From positions 2,666,001-2,730,000 of the forward strand of contig NZ_CP047357.1 of NCBI RefSeq assembly GCF_030408835.1: a stretch of DNA of 64,000 bases, in the 5' to 3' direction. Positions 46,095-55,645 of the stretch are shown here, piece after piece. The stretch is from Corynebacterium freneyi. GTDB lineage: Bacteria > Actinomycetota > Actinomycetes > Mycobacteriales > Mycobacteriaceae. The first letter of the stretch is position 1. Every line of letters starts with the position of its first letter. The notes beneath the pieces are model-generated. The model was not told where the DNA came from and searched no databases. It saw only the letters and a program-made list of their open reading frames with translations. The position numbers and the translations under genes are program-made.

Positions 46095-46667
46095 CTAGCG
46101 GAAGTTCAGGTACGCCTTCGACGGCGTCGGGCCACGCTGCCCCTGGTACTTCGAACCCAACGCCCCGGAACCGTAGGGCACCTCCGCCGGCGAAGTCATG
46201 CGGAACAGCGCCAACTGCCCGACCTTCATGCCCGGCCACAACGAAATGGGCAGGTTCGCCACGTTCGACAGCTCCAACGTGATGTGCCCCGAAAAACCCG
46301 GGTCGATGAAACCCGCGGTGGAGTGCGTCAGCAGGCCCAGGCGCCCCAGCGACGACTTGCCCTCCAGGCGACCGGCCAGATGCGGCGGAATGGTGAACTT
46401 CTCCAACGTCGACGCCAACACGAACTCGCCCGGATGCAGCACGAACGCCTCGTCCCACGGCACCTCGCGCAGCGTGGTCAGCTCCTCCTGCGGCAACTTC
46501 GGATCGATGTGCGTGTACCGCGAATTGTTGAACACGCGAAAAAACTGATCCAGGCGGACGTCAATCGACGACGGCTGGATCATCTCCTCGTCCAACGGCT
46601 CAATGCCCAGGCGGGCGTCATCGTCGGACGAGAGGGCGGCGCGGATGTCACGGTCGGAAAGCAGCAC
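46095..46667 (-). CDS. dcd: dCTP deaminase
   Basis: Dcd deaminates dCTP to dUTP (or, in the bifunctional type, directly to dUMP) for thymidylate synthesis. The 190-residue protein has [60 protein letters not shown] and [16 protein letters not shown], all diagnostic. Mono- or bifunctional nature cannot be decided by eye. GTG start at 46667. The order udgA-dcd-tRNA-Gly agrees with M. tuberculosis as I recall it. Confidence 0.95.
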   Translation of the reverse strand: MLLSDRDIRAALSSDDDARLGIEPLDEEMIQPSSIDVRLDQFFRVFNNSRYTHIDPKLPQEELTTLREVPWDEAFVLHPGEFVLASTLEKFTIPPHLAGRLEGKSSLGRLGLLTHSTAGFIDPGFSGHITLELSNVANLPISLWPGMKVGQLALFRMTSPAEVPYGSGALGSKYQGQRGPTPSKAYLNFR

Positions 46668-46706
46668 GCCACCACCCTACAGCCAGGGCGACGGAACACC
46701 GGCGGG

Positions 46707-46718
46707 CCGTCGCAAAGC
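46707..46718. repeat. REP-like half element upstream of dcd
   Basis: CCGTCGCAAAGC, the right half of the REP-like palindrome in the form seen at 1677-1688. It lies between the dcd start and the tRNA gene. A TTGTCG and TACATT pair at 46747 and 46772 is a possible promoter of the tRNA, although its 19-bp spacing is long. Confidence 0.35.
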
Positions 46719-46820
46719 ATCCGGAACCGCAGCAGCCGGGGCTTTTGTCGGCCAGCCCCGCCGCGGTGCTACATTATGGGCGGAAAGAGATCGCCGACAC
46801 CGACGGCGACCGTCCTTCTC

Positions 46821-46894
46821 GCCGATGTAGTTCAATGGTAGAACTCCTGCTTCCCAAGCAGGCGGCGCGGGTTCGATTCCCGTCATCGGCTCCA
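46821..46894 (+). tRNA. tRNA-Gly (anticodon CCC)
   Basis: The acceptor stem GCCGATG/CATCGGC, D-arm region AGTTCAATGGTAGAACT, anticodon stem CCTGC/GCAGG with loop TTCCCAA giving anticodon CCC, and T-arm GCGGGTTCGATTCCCGT all pair. The CCA end is encoded (46892-46894). A terminator follows at once. Confidence 0.97.
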
Positions 46895-46901
46895 CGAAAA
46901 G

Positions 46902-46929
46902 CCCCCGACCTGCGACAACAGGCCGGGGG
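46902..46929 (+). terminator. Terminator of the tRNA-Gly gene
   Basis: CCCCCGACCTG and CAGGCCGGGGG (46902-46929) form a hairpin with a one-base mismatch and a short loop, followed by TTTT. It begins 7 bp after the CCA of the tRNA. Confidence 0.85.
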
Positions 46930-47057
46930 TTTTCGCATTGCAGGGGTCGAAACCCGCGCTACCCCACATAATCCCCACTCATTGGCCCGCGACCGACGCA
47001 GTGCGAGCGTGCCTTTCCGCGCTCCCACCGGGGTTTATCGCGCGTATTCTCGACGCC

Positions 47058-47579
47058 ATGACCGACCCGCGCCGCCCCACCGACGCCACCTTCACCATCG
47101 ACGAATCGCGCGCGGTGCCCACCGCCGTCGTCCGCGCCTCCGACATCACGCAGGACGACGTCGCCCCGCTTTTCGACGCCGCCTTCGGCGCAATGTTCCC
47201 CGCCCTCGCCGCCGTCGGCCAATCCCCCGCCGGAGCCCCGTTCGCCCTGTACCCGCGAGCCGCCGACGACTGGAGCCGATTCGACATCGAAATCGGCGTG
47301 CCGCTGCACTCACCGCTGGCCGACACCATCGCCGCGCCGACCGCCGACGGCCGCAACCTCGCCGTCGAACCGTCCGAACTTCCCGCCGGCAAAGTCGCCT
47401 CGACGCTGCACCGCGGCGACTACGACGGCCTCGGCCCGGCATGGCGAAGCTTCACCGACGAACTCGTCGCCGCCGGCCACACCCCGACCCTGCCCCGCTG
47501 GGAGGTCTACCTCACCGCGCCGACGCCGGACTCCGACCCGGCGGACGCGAGCACGGGGATGAACACCCGCGTGGAGTGA
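47058..47579 (+). CDS. GyrI-like / effector-binding-domain small protein
   Basis: A 173-residue protein with the Bacterial transcription activator effector-binding (GyrI-like) layout: an N-terminal strand with a Thr/Val-rich TAVVRAS stretch, a helical region VAPLFDAAFGAMFPALAAV, then GAPFALYPRA, IEIGVPLHSP and a C-terminal strand RWEVYLT. Such domains bind small hydrophobic ligands. No DNA-binding region is present, so this is a free-standing domain. ATG at 47058 is used. Function unknown. Confidence 0.72.
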   Translation: MTDPRRPTDATFTIDESRAVPTAVVRASDITQDDVAPLFDAAFGAMFPALAAVGQSPAGAPFALYPRAADDWSRFDIEIGVPLHSPLADTIAAPTADGRNLAVEPSELPAGKVASTLHRGDYDGLGPAWRSFTDELVAAGHTPTLPRWEVYLTAPTPDSDPADASTGMNTRVE

Positions 47580-47711
47580 CGCCGGGACGACTGCTGCGGC
47601 GACTGCCGCGTGCGACCGCCGCGAGCGACCGATGCGGGCGACTGCTGCGGTCACGCCACGCGCAGCCGCAGCGACGCAGGGCGCGATACCCCGTCGGGTA
47701 TGGTCGCGGGC

Positions 47712-48317
47712 ATGGACAGTCACGGCTGGGACCAGCGATTCACCGACAACCCGAACCACTTCGGCACGGACCCGAACACGCTGCTGAAACGGCACGTCTC
47801 CGGACTGGCTCCGGGCACCGCCGCCGACGTCGGCTGCGGGCAGGGGCGCAACACCGTCTGGCTGCTCGACCGCGGTTGGGACGTCACCGCCGTCGACTTC
47901 TCCGAGGTCGCGCTGCGCCACACCCGCGAGGCCGCGCAGGCCGCGCGGGAAACACAGGAACCGCAGACCGCCGGCACGACCCCCGCCTTGACCACGGTGC
48001 AGGCCGACGTATCCGAGTGGCGGCCGACGGACACCTTCGACCTGGTCGTCGCGGCGTATCTGCATCTTCCGTCGGAGAAACTGCGCGCCACCTGGCGGCA
48101 CCTGGCCACCGTCACCGCCCCGGGCGGCACCCTCGTGGCCATCGGCCACGACCGCGCCAACCGCGGCAACGGCCCGAAGGATCCGGACGTTCTCTTCCAT
48201 GCGGACGACGTCGTCGCCGCGCTGCCGGACACGTGGACCGTCGACGTCGCCGAAGCCGTCGACCGCGGCGAAGGCTCCATCGACGCCCTCGTCGTCGCGA
48301 CGGCGCCGCACACCTGA
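47712..48317 (+). CDS. Class I SAM-dependent methyltransferase
   Basis: A 201-residue class I methyltransferase, small and soluble. SAM motif I is AADVGCGQGRNTVWLLDRGW; motif II is VTAVDFSEVAL; DLVVAAYLHLPSEKL and APGGTLVAIGHD complete the fold. The size and GxGxGRN motif resemble tellurite-resistance TehB and thiol methyltransferase relatives. An ATG at 47700 is an alternative start. The region between the previous gene and this one has only weak signals. Substrate unknown. Confidence 0.85.
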   Translation: MDSHGWDQRFTDNPNHFGTDPNTLLKRHVSGLAPGTAADVGCGQGRNTVWLLDRGWDVTAVDFSEVALRHTREAAQAARETQEPQTAGTTPALTTVQADVSEWRPTDTFDLVVAAYLHLPSEKLRATWRHLATVTAPGGTLVAIGHDRANRGNGPKDPDVLFHADDVVAALPDTWTVDVAEAVDRGEGSIDALVVATAPHT

Positions 48318-48459
48318 CGCCTCGCTTCTCCCGCGCGACCACCCCGGCGGCGGCCGGCGAGCGCGCTTCCCGCACGCAACATCCCGCGCGCAACCGCGCC
48401 ACGGCCCGCCCCTCCGGGGTTAACCTGGAAGGGACACGTCAGCCAGAAGGAGACACCCG

Positions 48460-48966
48460 ATGCCCGACGACCGCACCCCCGCCACCCCCGACGCCGCCGA
48501 GCGGCCCGATTCGATGCTCATCGCCTACGACGGTTCCGACGAGGCCCGTCGCGCGATCGAGTGGGCCGGTTCGCTGCTGTCGGTGCGCACGGCGTACATC
48601 CTCACCGCCTGGGAGCCGCTGCAGCGTCAGGCCGCCCGCACCGCCGGGGCGTCCGGGATGATGCAGCCCGATTGGGATTCCAGCGTCGCCGACGACGATC
48701 CCGCCCACGAGGAGGCGAAGCGCATTTGCCGCGAGGGCGTCGAGATCGCCGCGTCGGCGGGCTTCACCGCCGAGCCGTACCTCGTGGAGTCGGAGACGAC
48801 GATTTGGTCGGCGATCGTCGATGCCGCGCGGGATCTCGACGCGGGCGTCATCGTGTCGGGCACGCGCGGCAATTCGGGCCTGCGGGGCCTGTTGTCGTCG
48901 TCGACGGCGGATGCGGTGCTCAAGAACGCGGGTCGCCCGGTACTCATCGTTCCGCCGCCGAAGTAG
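48460..48966 (+). CDS. Universal stress protein
   Basis: A 168-residue single-domain UspA-family protein. The N-terminal strand MLIAYDGSDEARRAIEWAG includes the nucleotide-site Asp. The ATP-binding signature GTRGNSGLRGLLSSSTADAV matches G-x2-G-x9-G(S/T). AGRPVLIVPPP ends the domain. AGAAGGAG is well placed before the ATG. A perfect hairpin of the REP-like sequence follows 13 bp after its stop. Confidence 0.9.
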   Translation: MPDDRTPATPDAAERPDSMLIAYDGSDEARRAIEWAGSLLSVRTAYILTAWEPLQRQAARTAGASGMMQPDWDSSVADDDPAHEEAKRICREGVEIAASAGFTAEPYLVESETTIWSAIVDAARDLDAGVIVSGTRGNSGLRGLLSSSTADAVLKNAGRPVLIVPPPK

Positions 48967-48978
48967 TTCGGACGGGTT

Positions 48979-49003
48979 GCGTGACGACGGCTCGTCGTCA
49001 CGC
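48979..49003. repeat. REP-like palindrome, compact hairpin copy
   Basis: GCGTGACGACG (48979-48989) and CGTCGTCACGC (48993-49003) form a perfect 11-bp hairpin with a 3-nt loop, directly after the universal stress protein gene. There is no T run. Confidence 0.6.
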
Positions 49004-49140
49004 ATGAAAGGCCGAATCGTGCGCCACGGCCACTGGGCGCGCATGCGTTGCGGAAGTGGCGTACGGTGCAGAAGTGATGGCTGCGGGGTTCGGCGAACGG
49101 TAACGGCCCGACAACGAAGGGCCTCCTCACCTGGGGTGAC

Positions 49141-49176
49141 CCGAAACTTCCCCCGATTTCGCCGAAACTTCCCCCC
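49141..49176. promoter_or_regulatory. Direct repeat upstream of the DUF2613-aftD genes
   Basis: CCGAAACTTCCCCC occurs at 49141-49154 and again at 49162-49175, 21 bp apart (two helical turns), in the leader of DUF2613. Direct repeats with this spacing suggest a tandem regulator site. No other gene lies in the 270-bp gap 48967-49236. Confidence 0.4.
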
Positions 49177-49236
49177 GGCGCCAACGATGGTCTACAGTTG
49201 CGACCATTCCCAGAACACTTACTTCGAGGAGTGAAC

Positions 49237-49431
49237 ATGCCCTACGAAAACGAGTCGGAGCAGCGCCGCACGTTGGGCCCGGCCATGGCCAGTGCCCTTG
49301 TCGGTGCTCTCCTCGGCGGCGCCATGATCTTCGGCGTCGCGCAGGTCACCCAGGAGTCCGAGATCCCCGAGGCGCAGGCCGTCTCCGCGGATGAGGCCCT
49401 GATGGGCGGGGTCGAGTACGGCGAGCGCTGA
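49237..49431 (+). CDS. DUF2613 small membrane protein
   Basis: A 64-residue protein with one membrane segment ASALVGALLGGAMIFGVAQV and a short acidic C-terminus, matching the DUF2613 family that accompanies AftD (Rv0236A-type, by memory). GAGGAG lies 7 bp before the ATG at 49237. It starts 24 bp before the aftD start, consistent with a shared transcript, and may assist the arabinosyltransferase. Confidence 0.8.
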   Translation: MPYENESEQRRTLGPAMASALVGALLGGAMIFGVAQVTQESEIPEAQAVSADEALMGGVEYGER

Positions 49432-49454
49432 TCGCGCACCCTTACCGTCCCGCC

Positions 49455-52400
49455 ATGCCCGCCGCCGATCAACGCACGCCCACGCGCGCCTTGGCCGGAT
49501 GGTGGGCATTTCTGTGTCTGCTGGCGTTCATCCAGGCCCCCGGCCGGATCGTCGCCGACACCAAACATGACCTGACGGCCAACCCCGGCGGCTTCCTCGA
49601 GCGGTCGCTGAGCATGTGGTCCGAGGTCATGCCGCTGGGCCAGCTGCAGAACCAGGCCTACGGTTACCTTTTCCCGCAGGGCGCGTTTTTCGCGCTGTTC
49701 GACCTGCTGCCCGATGCGGTCTGGCCCGATTGGCTGACGCAGCGCCTGTGGTGGTGTCTGCTGCTGTGCCTGGCCTTCACCGGTTTCCTCCGGGTCGCGG
49801 AGGTCGCCGGCATCGGGTCGCGGTCGTCGCGGATTCTCGCGGCGCTGCTCTACGCGCTGTCACCGCGCATCCTGACCACCCTCGGCGCGATTTCGTCGGA
49901 GGCGTGGCCGGTGGCGCTGGCCCCGTGGATCCTGCTGCCGCTGCTGGCGGTGGCGCGCCGGCCGGAGGCGGTGGGCTGGAAGTTCGCGGCCCGGGCGGTG
50001 CTGTTGTCCGGGCTGGCGGTGCTGTGCACGGGCGCCGTCAACGCGGTGGGCACCGCCGCAGCCTGCGTCCCCGCCGCCCTGGTCCTGGTGTTCACGGGTT
50101 TTTCGGGGCCGCGCCGCAAACGGGCGTGGGCGATGTTCGCCGGTTGGCTCGCCGCCTGCGCCGCGGTGAGCATCTGGTGGATCGTGCCGCTGCTCATGCT
50201 CGGTTCCTACTCGCCGCCGTTCACCGACTACATCGAGTCGTCGGGCGTGACCACCCGGTGGCTGAACCTCGGCGAGACGCTGCGCGGCGCGACGTCGTGG
50301 GCGCCGTTCGTGTCGTTGGAGCGCGTCGGCGGCAATGCGATCGTCTCGGAGCCGATCCTCATCCTGGCCACGATGGCCGTCGCCGCGATCGGCCTGGTCG
50401 GCCTGGCGATGGGGTCCATGCCGTGGCGCCGCGCATGGTTGCTCCTGGCGTTGGTGGGCCTGGCGTCGATGGCGGCGTGGACGGATCCGTTCGCGCCCCT
50501 GGGCGAGTGGGGGCGTTCGCTTCTCGACGGCCCGCTCGCCGCGCTGAGGAACCTGCACAAGATGGATGCGACGCTGAGGCTGCCGTTGATGCTGGGCGTC
50601 GCGCATGCCACTGCGCTGTTGCCGTGGCCGGGGTCGATCCGCGGCGGGGACGGCCGGGACGGCGCGGACGACACGAAGAACGCGCGGAAGGAGCTGCTGG
50701 ACAAGTGGCTCCATCCGGAAAAGCACCGGTCGGTGGTCGCGGCGATGCTCGTCCTCGTCGTCGCGGCCGGCGCCACCGCCCCCGCGTGGAGCGCGCGCCT
50801 GGCCCCGACGGGCGCCTACGACCGGGTGCCGTCGCATTGGGTCGAGGCGGCCGAGTGGCTCGACGACAACGCCGGCGGGGCGCGCACGCTCATCGCCCCG
50901 GCCATGCCCTTCGCCGACATGGACTGGGGTTTCACCCGCGATGAGCCGCTGCAGCCGCTGGTCGACGTGCCGTGGGTCGTCCGCGACGCGGTGCCGCTGG
51001 TGCCGCCGGAGGCGATCCGCGGCCTCGACGGCGTCCAGGATCAGCTCGACCGCGGCGAGGGCGTCGAGTCGCTGGCCGCGACGCTGCGCAACCAGGGCAT
51101 CGGCTATGTGCTGGTGCGTTCGGACGTGCGGCCGTTCAACCGCGGCACGAGCCTGCGGGATCTTCGCGCCACGCTGGAGGCATCGCCGGGCATCGAGCGC
51201 GTCGCGGAATTCACCCACGGCGGCGACGACGCCCCGAAGGGCGCGGTGTCCGGCACCCCGCCCGTCGCGGTGACCATCTGGGCCGTCGACGGCGGCGCCG
51301 ACGCGTTGGCGCCGCGCATGGTGGAGACGTCCTCGGTGCCGCTGGTGTCCGGCGGCCCGGAGGTGCTGGCCCGCCTCGACGAAATCGACCGCGACGCGCC
51401 GGTGCGCATGCTCCACGGCGAGTCCGCAGGCACCGTCACCGACACCCCCACCCGCCGCGGCCGCAACTACGGCGAGGTCCGCGGCGCGGTCTCCGGCATC
51501 CTCGACGCGGACGAGGACCCCGGCGTGACCAACGCCGTCGCCGACTACCCGGTCTCCGGCATCGCCGAGACGCAAACCGGCACGGGCCGCGCCACGCTGA
51601 AGGCGTCGTCGTCGGCGTCCGACCCGTACAACGCCGGCGGCGCCCGCCCCGAGCATTCGATCAACGCCCTGGTCGACGGTGATCCGACGACGTGGTGGGA
51701 GCCGCGCGCCGGCACGGGCGGGCAGGCCGAGTGGATCGAGATCGTGCCCGACGAGCGCCTCGACGGCGGTCGGCTGACCATCACCGGCGCCGTCGTTCCC
51801 GCGCAGGTGCAGATCCGCGCCGGCGGCGCCTCCACGTCGAAGGCGCTGACCCCCGGCGAACCGGTGACCATGCCGCTGCCTCGCGTGGCGGGAAGCTCGG
51901 GCGCCTCGGACGGGGGCACCGACCCCGACGACGAGAAGTCCCGCGCCATCCGCATCATCGCGACCAGCGCCCCCGCGGGGTTCGCGCTGTCCGAGATCAA
52001 GCTGGAGAACTCCGCCGGCGAAGACGTCACGCCGGTCCGCGTCCCGGTCGTCCCGGACGCTTCTCCGCTGGTGCAGCGCTGGGCGTTCGGCCAGGAGATC
52101 GACGAGGGCCGGATGCGCCGCGCCTTCACCGTTCCCGAGCCGACGACGGTGACCGTCGACGCCGACACGTGCCGCACCGGACTCGACGATCCGTGGACCG
52201 AGCTCGACGACGAGCCCCTGGCCTGCGGCGATTCCGTCGATCTGGAACCGGGTCTGCACGAGATCAGCTCCCGGGCCCGCTGGGTGTCGCTGACCGGCGC
52301 GGACTTCATCGCGCCCACCCGCGAGCAGCAGGCCCCGGAGGTCGTGGCGGACTTCGCCGCTCCGGCCTCCGGCGCGTCCACCGAGATCGGCTCCGGCACC

Positions 52401-53045
52401 GTCGCCGCCGCCGACGCCGACCGCATCATCTACCGACCGGTCTCCGTCAACCCGGGTCAGGTGGCCACCATCGACGGCCGCGAACTCGAGCCGGTCACCG
52501 TCAACGGGTGGCAGCAGGGCTGGGTCGTTCCGGCAGGTGTGGCGGGCACCTTCACCATCGACTTCCCCGCCGCCGCGACCTGGCGCACCGGCATCGTCGC
52601 GGGCGGCGGCGTGGCGGCATTGTTCGCCCTGCTCGCCGTGGCCGTCGGTTGGGCTTGGCGACGCCCGCCCACCGACGCGACCGGCCCGGGCGCCGCGCAG
52701 CCCGCACCCGATCTGGCCCGCGCCACCACCGCCGTCGCCGGATTCGCCGTCGCCTGGCTCGTCGCCGGACTCCCCGGTGCCGCAGTCGCCGCAGTCGTGA
52801 CCATGGCCGGCGTGAACCTGGCCCGACGGTTCGGCGCGGAGACCGTTCGTCGTCAAGCAATTGCCGCGACCGCCATCCTGATGGGAATCGGCGGCATCAT
52901 CCTGGCCCGCGACGCATGGCCCGGCTCGGCCTACGCCGGATTCTCATGGCCGCTTCAGCTGGTGCTCACCGGCGCGCTCGTCCTCGCATCATTCGCCCAG
53001 ACCCTGCCCAACCAGCGGCGGGCGGGCTCCTCCACCAACGCGTAG
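49455..53045 (+). CDS. aftD: Alpha-(1->3)-arabinofuranosyltransferase AftD (DUF3367)
   Basis: A 1196-residue multispanning GT-C enzyme that uses decaprenyl-phosphoryl-arabinose to branch arabinan of arabinogalactan and lipoarabinomannan in Corynebacteriales. The N-terminal half has about ten membrane spans, including AYGYLFPQGAFFALFDLLPD and LYALSPRILTTLGAISSEAW, typical of AftD. A soluble region with FPTS-like carbohydrate-binding folds follows (residues 400-1040). The last spans include GWAWRRPPTDATG-linked sequence and a C-terminal GALVLASFAQTLPNQRRAG. Its 3' end overlaps the convergent acyltransferase gene by 91 bp. Confidence 0.92.
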   Translation: MPAADQRTPTRALAGWWAFLCLLAFIQAPGRIVADTKHDLTANPGGFLERSLSMWSEVMPLGQLQNQAYGYLFPQGAFFALFDLLPDAVWPDWLTQRLWWCLLLCLAFTGFLRVAEVAGIGSRSSRILAALLYALSPRILTTLGAISSEAWPVALAPWILLPLLAVARRPEAVGWKFAARAVLLSGLAVLCTGAVNAVGTAAACVPAALVLVFTGFSGPRRKRAWAMFAGWLAACAAVSIWWIVPLLMLGSYSPPFTDYIESSGVTTRWLNLGETLRGATSWAPFVSLERVGGNAIVSEPILILATMAVAAIGLVGLAMGSMPWRRAWLLLALVGLASMAAWTDPFAPLGEWGRSLLDGPLAALRNLHKMDATLRLPLMLGVAHATALLPWPGSIRGGDGRDGADDTKNARKELLDKWLHPEKHRSVVAAMLVLVVAAGATAPAWSARLAPTGAYDRVPSHWVEAAEWLDDNAGGARTLIAPAMPFADMDWGFTRDEPLQPLVDVPWVVRDAVPLVPPEAIRGLDGVQDQLDRGEGVESLAATLRNQGIGYVLVRSDVRPFNRGTSLRDLRATLEASPGIERVAEFTHGGDDAPKGAVSGTPPVAVTIWAVDGGADALAPRMVETSSVPLVSGGPEVLARLDEIDRDAPVRMLHGESAGTVTDTPTRRGRNYGEVRGAVSGILDADEDPGVTNAVADYPVSGIAETQTGTGRATLKASSSASDPYNAGGARPEHSINALVDGDPTTWWEPRAGTGGQAEWIEIVPDERLDGGRLTITGAVVPAQVQIRAGGASTSKALTPGEPVTMPLPRVAGSSGASDGGTDPDDEKSRAIRIIATSAPAGFALSEIKLENSAGEDVTPVRVPVVPDASPLVQRWAFGQEIDEGRMRRAFTVPEPTTVTVDADTCRTGLDDPWTELDDEPLACGDSVDLEPGLHEISSRARWVSLTGADFIAPTREQQAPEVVADFAAPASGASTEIGSGTVAAADADRIIYRPVSVNPGQVATIDGRELEPVTVNGWQQGWVVPAGVAGTFTIDFPAAATWRTGIVAGGGVAALFALLAVAVGWAWRRPPTDATGPGAAQPAPDLARATTAVAGFAVAWLVAGLPGAAVAAVVTMAGVNLARRFGAETVRRQAIAATAILMGIGGIILARDAWPGSAYAGFSWPLQLVLTGALVLASFAQTLPNQRRAGSSTNA

Positions 53046-54235
53046 GACGCCGCGGCCATCGGAATGGTCAGCGCCACCGTCACCAGCGACACCGCCAGAA
53101 TATGACCGTCGAAGATGCGCACCCCCAACAGCGGGAACGCCACCGACAGCATGGCCATGTGCCACAGGAAGATTCCGTACGACCAGCGGCCCAACGCCTG
53201 CATGATCGGGTGCGTCAAAAACTTCGATTCCGGGGCCAGCGCCCACGGGCCGATGATCGCCGCACCGAAGACGAAACCGCACCACGTCCGGCGCAGGAAC
53301 TCCCAATTCGTCAGCTCCACCAGGCCCTCCGGCCCCATCCACGCGGCCAACCACAGCGAGGCGACGGCCAGTCCGATCCACACCCAGCGCATCCGCGCGA
53401 ACCGCTGCGCCGTGGCCAACGCCCCGCGGGCGCGCTCCGACTCCGAACCCGCCAACGACTCGACCTCCGCCAGGATCATGCCCGCCGCGAACCACGAGAA
53501 GTACGCCACCGGCTGAATGTGCGGATTCACCCCCTCCGGGTACGGCAACGGCAACCACACCCACCCGAAGCTGAGCACCGACAACCCCAGCAGGCACAGA
53601 ATCCGCGTGCCCTGGCGGCGCATCGGATCCAGGCCCCGCAACGCGATGGCGAACAACGGCAGCGACACGTAGAACGCCACCTCCACCGACAGCGACCACA
53701 GGTGAGTCAGTCCGCCGTGCAGCGAATCGGCGAAAAACACCTGCGTCAAGGTCAGGTTCGTCAGCCACGTGCGCAGATTCGCGCCCTCGCCCACCGGCAA
53801 CGCGACGAGCACCACGACCACCAGCACCCAATACGCCGGCAGAATGCGCGCCGCTCGCTTGCGGTAGTACTTCGCCCACCCCGACGCCGACGACCCGCGC
53901 TCGCCGCCGGTGCTTCCGTCCCGGCGACGCCGCCACACCACGCCGCCCTGCCCCGCCCGGTGGCTGCGCCACAGCAGGAAACCCGACAGCGTGAAGAACA
54001 CGGCCACGAAAAAGTCGAACCGGCCGAGCATCCGCTCCCACATCGCGCCGACGTCGTGGCCGGTCTGGAAAGCGACGTGCGTGCCGATGATCCCCAACGA
54101 CGCCACGGCCCGCAAACCCTCCAACGCCGGCAGAAAGCCGGGACGGAAGGCGGGCCGAAACTCCGGCACGGCCTGGCCGGAGAACGCGCTTTCCCCCTGG
54201 TGGGGGGCGTTTTCCTGATTCACTCGGACGGTCAT
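52955..54235 (-). CDS. Acyltransferase family 3 membrane protein
   Basis: A 426-residue polytopic membrane acyltransferase of the AT-3 family (OafA/NolX/trehalose-succinyl-like), which O-acylates cell-surface sugars. The signature FLPALEGLRAVASLGIIGTH with the invariant His and Arg is at about residue 35, and FFTLSGFLLWRSHR and HLWSLSVEVAFYVSLPLF follow. About ten membrane spans are seen. It overlaps the aftD 3' end by 91 bp and ends with 10 extra residues (ANDARTSAPVSTS) encoded within the aftD antisense. In M. tuberculosis Rv0228 occupies the same spot next to DUF3068. Confidence 0.87.
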   Translation of the reverse strand: MTVRVNQENAPHQGESAFSGQAVPEFRPAFRPGFLPALEGLRAVASLGIIGTHVAFQTGHDVGAMWERMLGRFDFFVAVFFTLSGFLLWRSHRAGQGGVVWRRRRDGSTGGERGSSASGWAKYYRKRAARILPAYWVLVVVVLVALPVGEGANLRTWLTNLTLTQVFFADSLHGGLTHLWSLSVEVAFYVSLPLFAIALRGLDPMRRQGTRILCLLGLSVLSFGWVWLPLPYPEGVNPHIQPVAYFSWFAAGMILAEVESLAGSESERARGALATAQRFARMRWVWIGLAVASLWLAAWMGPEGLVELTNWEFLRRTWCGFVFGAAIIGPWALAPESKFLTHPIMQALGRWSYGIFLWHMAMLSVAFPLLGVRIFDGHILAVSLVTVALTIPMAAASYALVEEPARRWLGRVWANDARTSAPVSTS

Positions 54236-54328
54236 TCCCGGATAATATTCGATTTTTACGTACCTTTGTTTCGGAACCTGCTAGGTTTTGCACGAGAAAC
54301 CCGCAAGACGTAAGGGAAATCACTGCTC

Positions 54329-55483
54329 ATGGCTAAAAGAAGTCTCGCCCACCTGCTGGTCATCATCGGCGCCGCGCTGATCGTCATCGCGGTCCTGCTG
54401 CCGACCTTCCTCGTGCCCCGACTCAGGGTAATCCCCCTGGACACGGTCAGCACCACCGCCACCGAGGTCTATGAGGGCACTCTGCTCGACTCCGGCGCAC
54501 TCGCCAAGGGCGAGCCAGTCGAACCCCGCAAGAACGATCCGCGCTGCGAGACCGAGGAGGAGGGCGCCACGCTGCCGCTGCACTGCTTCATCAACGATGA
54601 GGTGCCGCTGATGTCCTCCCGCCACGTCCGCGTCGAGGAGCCCGCCGACCACGAGCGCGCCACCCTCGAGGCCGGCACCGTGATCCTCCGCGAGGACCGC
54701 GACGAGCCGCGCAACCTGGTCAACGCCACCATCGACCGCATCACCCTGGACCGCTCCACCGCGTTCCCGGTGGATGAGCCGATTTCCTCCATCGCCGGCG
54801 GCGCGCCGGGCCAGGAGGGCGCCGACGAGCCCGTGCAGTTCACCCGCCCGGGCATCCAGTACCAGTTCCCGTTCAGCGCGGAGAAGAAGTCGTACCCGTA
54901 CTACGACGCCGTCGGCCTGGACCTCTTCGAGATCGACTTCGTCGAGGAGGAGAAGCAGGACGGCGAGACCGTCTACAAGTACTCGATGACGCTTCCGCCG
55001 CAGAACCTGTACGAGAACACCAAGGCCCACGCCACCCAGGGCGGCCGTGAGCTCACCGAGTCCGACGAGTCGATGCTGGCGTCGCTGCGCCTGAAGTTCC
55101 CGGCCGAGGTGTGGGGCCTGGAGGGCGACGACGACGTCGAGATGGACCGTTACTACACCACCACCCGTACCGTCCGCGTCGAGCCGACCAGCGGCATGAT
55201 CGTCAACGGTCACGAGGAGATCTTCCAGTTCTACGCCCGCGATGACGAGGAGGCCGCCGAGATGGTGACCGAGGAGGGTCGCGCGAAGGAGGCCGAGGAG
55301 CGCAACCGCACCGCGCTGGATTTCGTCGGCCAGTGGAACGAGGAGACCAAGAAGAACCAGATGGCGAAGGCGAAGGACGCCAAGTCCAGCCTGAAGATGG
55401 CCGGCACGATCGTGCCGTGGATCTTGGGCATCGTCGGCCTGATCCTGGTCCTGCTGGGCATCCGCACCCACCGCCGCTCCTAG
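54329..55483 (+). CDS. DUF3068 envelope protein (PorA-family annotation)
   Basis: A 384-residue protein, one N-terminal and one C-terminal membrane span (VPWILGIVGLILVLLGIRTH) enclosing a large outside domain, which is the DUF3068 layout (Rv0227c type). Runs such as FTRPGIQYQFPFSAEKKSYP and YKYSMTLPPQNLYENTKA characterise the family. The N-terminus AHLLVIIGAALIVIAVLLPT is a signal-anchor. Mycobacterial homologues are linked to lipid and envelope traits; the exact role is unknown. It ends in a good terminator. Confidence 0.85.
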   Translation: MAKRSLAHLLVIIGAALIVIAVLLPTFLVPRLRVIPLDTVSTTATEVYEGTLLDSGALAKGEPVEPRKNDPRCETEEEGATLPLHCFINDEVPLMSSRHVRVEEPADHERATLEAGTVILREDRDEPRNLVNATIDRITLDRSTAFPVDEPISSIAGGAPGQEGADEPVQFTRPGIQYQFPFSAEKKSYPYYDAVGLDLFEIDFVEEEKQDGETVYKYSMTLPPQNLYENTKAHATQGGRELTESDESMLASLRLKFPAEVWGLEGDDDVEMDRYYTTTRTVRVEPTSGMIVNGHEEIFQFYARDDEEAAEMVTEEGRAKEAEERNRTALDFVGQWNEETKKNQMAKAKDAKSSLKMAGTIVPWILGIVGLILVLLGIRTHRRS

Positions 55484-55532
55484 TCGGCGCCCCGGGCTCC
55501 GCCCGGTCCACCGTTCCCGCAGGGTTTTCCGT

Positions 55533-55569
55533 CCGCTCACCGGTTGTCGCCGGTGGGCGGGCGTTTTTT
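55533..55569 (+). terminator. Terminator after the DUF3068 gene
   Basis: CCGCTCACCGG (55533-55543) and CCGGTGGGCGG (55550-55560) form a stem with one mismatch and a 6-nt loop, followed by a GCG and six T (55564-55569). It begins 50 bp after the stop codon. Confidence 0.85.
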
Positions 55570-55645
55570 CGTTTTCGTGCTTCGCGACGTCCGCGTCCCG
55601 GCCATCCCGGGCCCGTCGTCGGGGCGCCCCGTTAGACTTTGCCCC

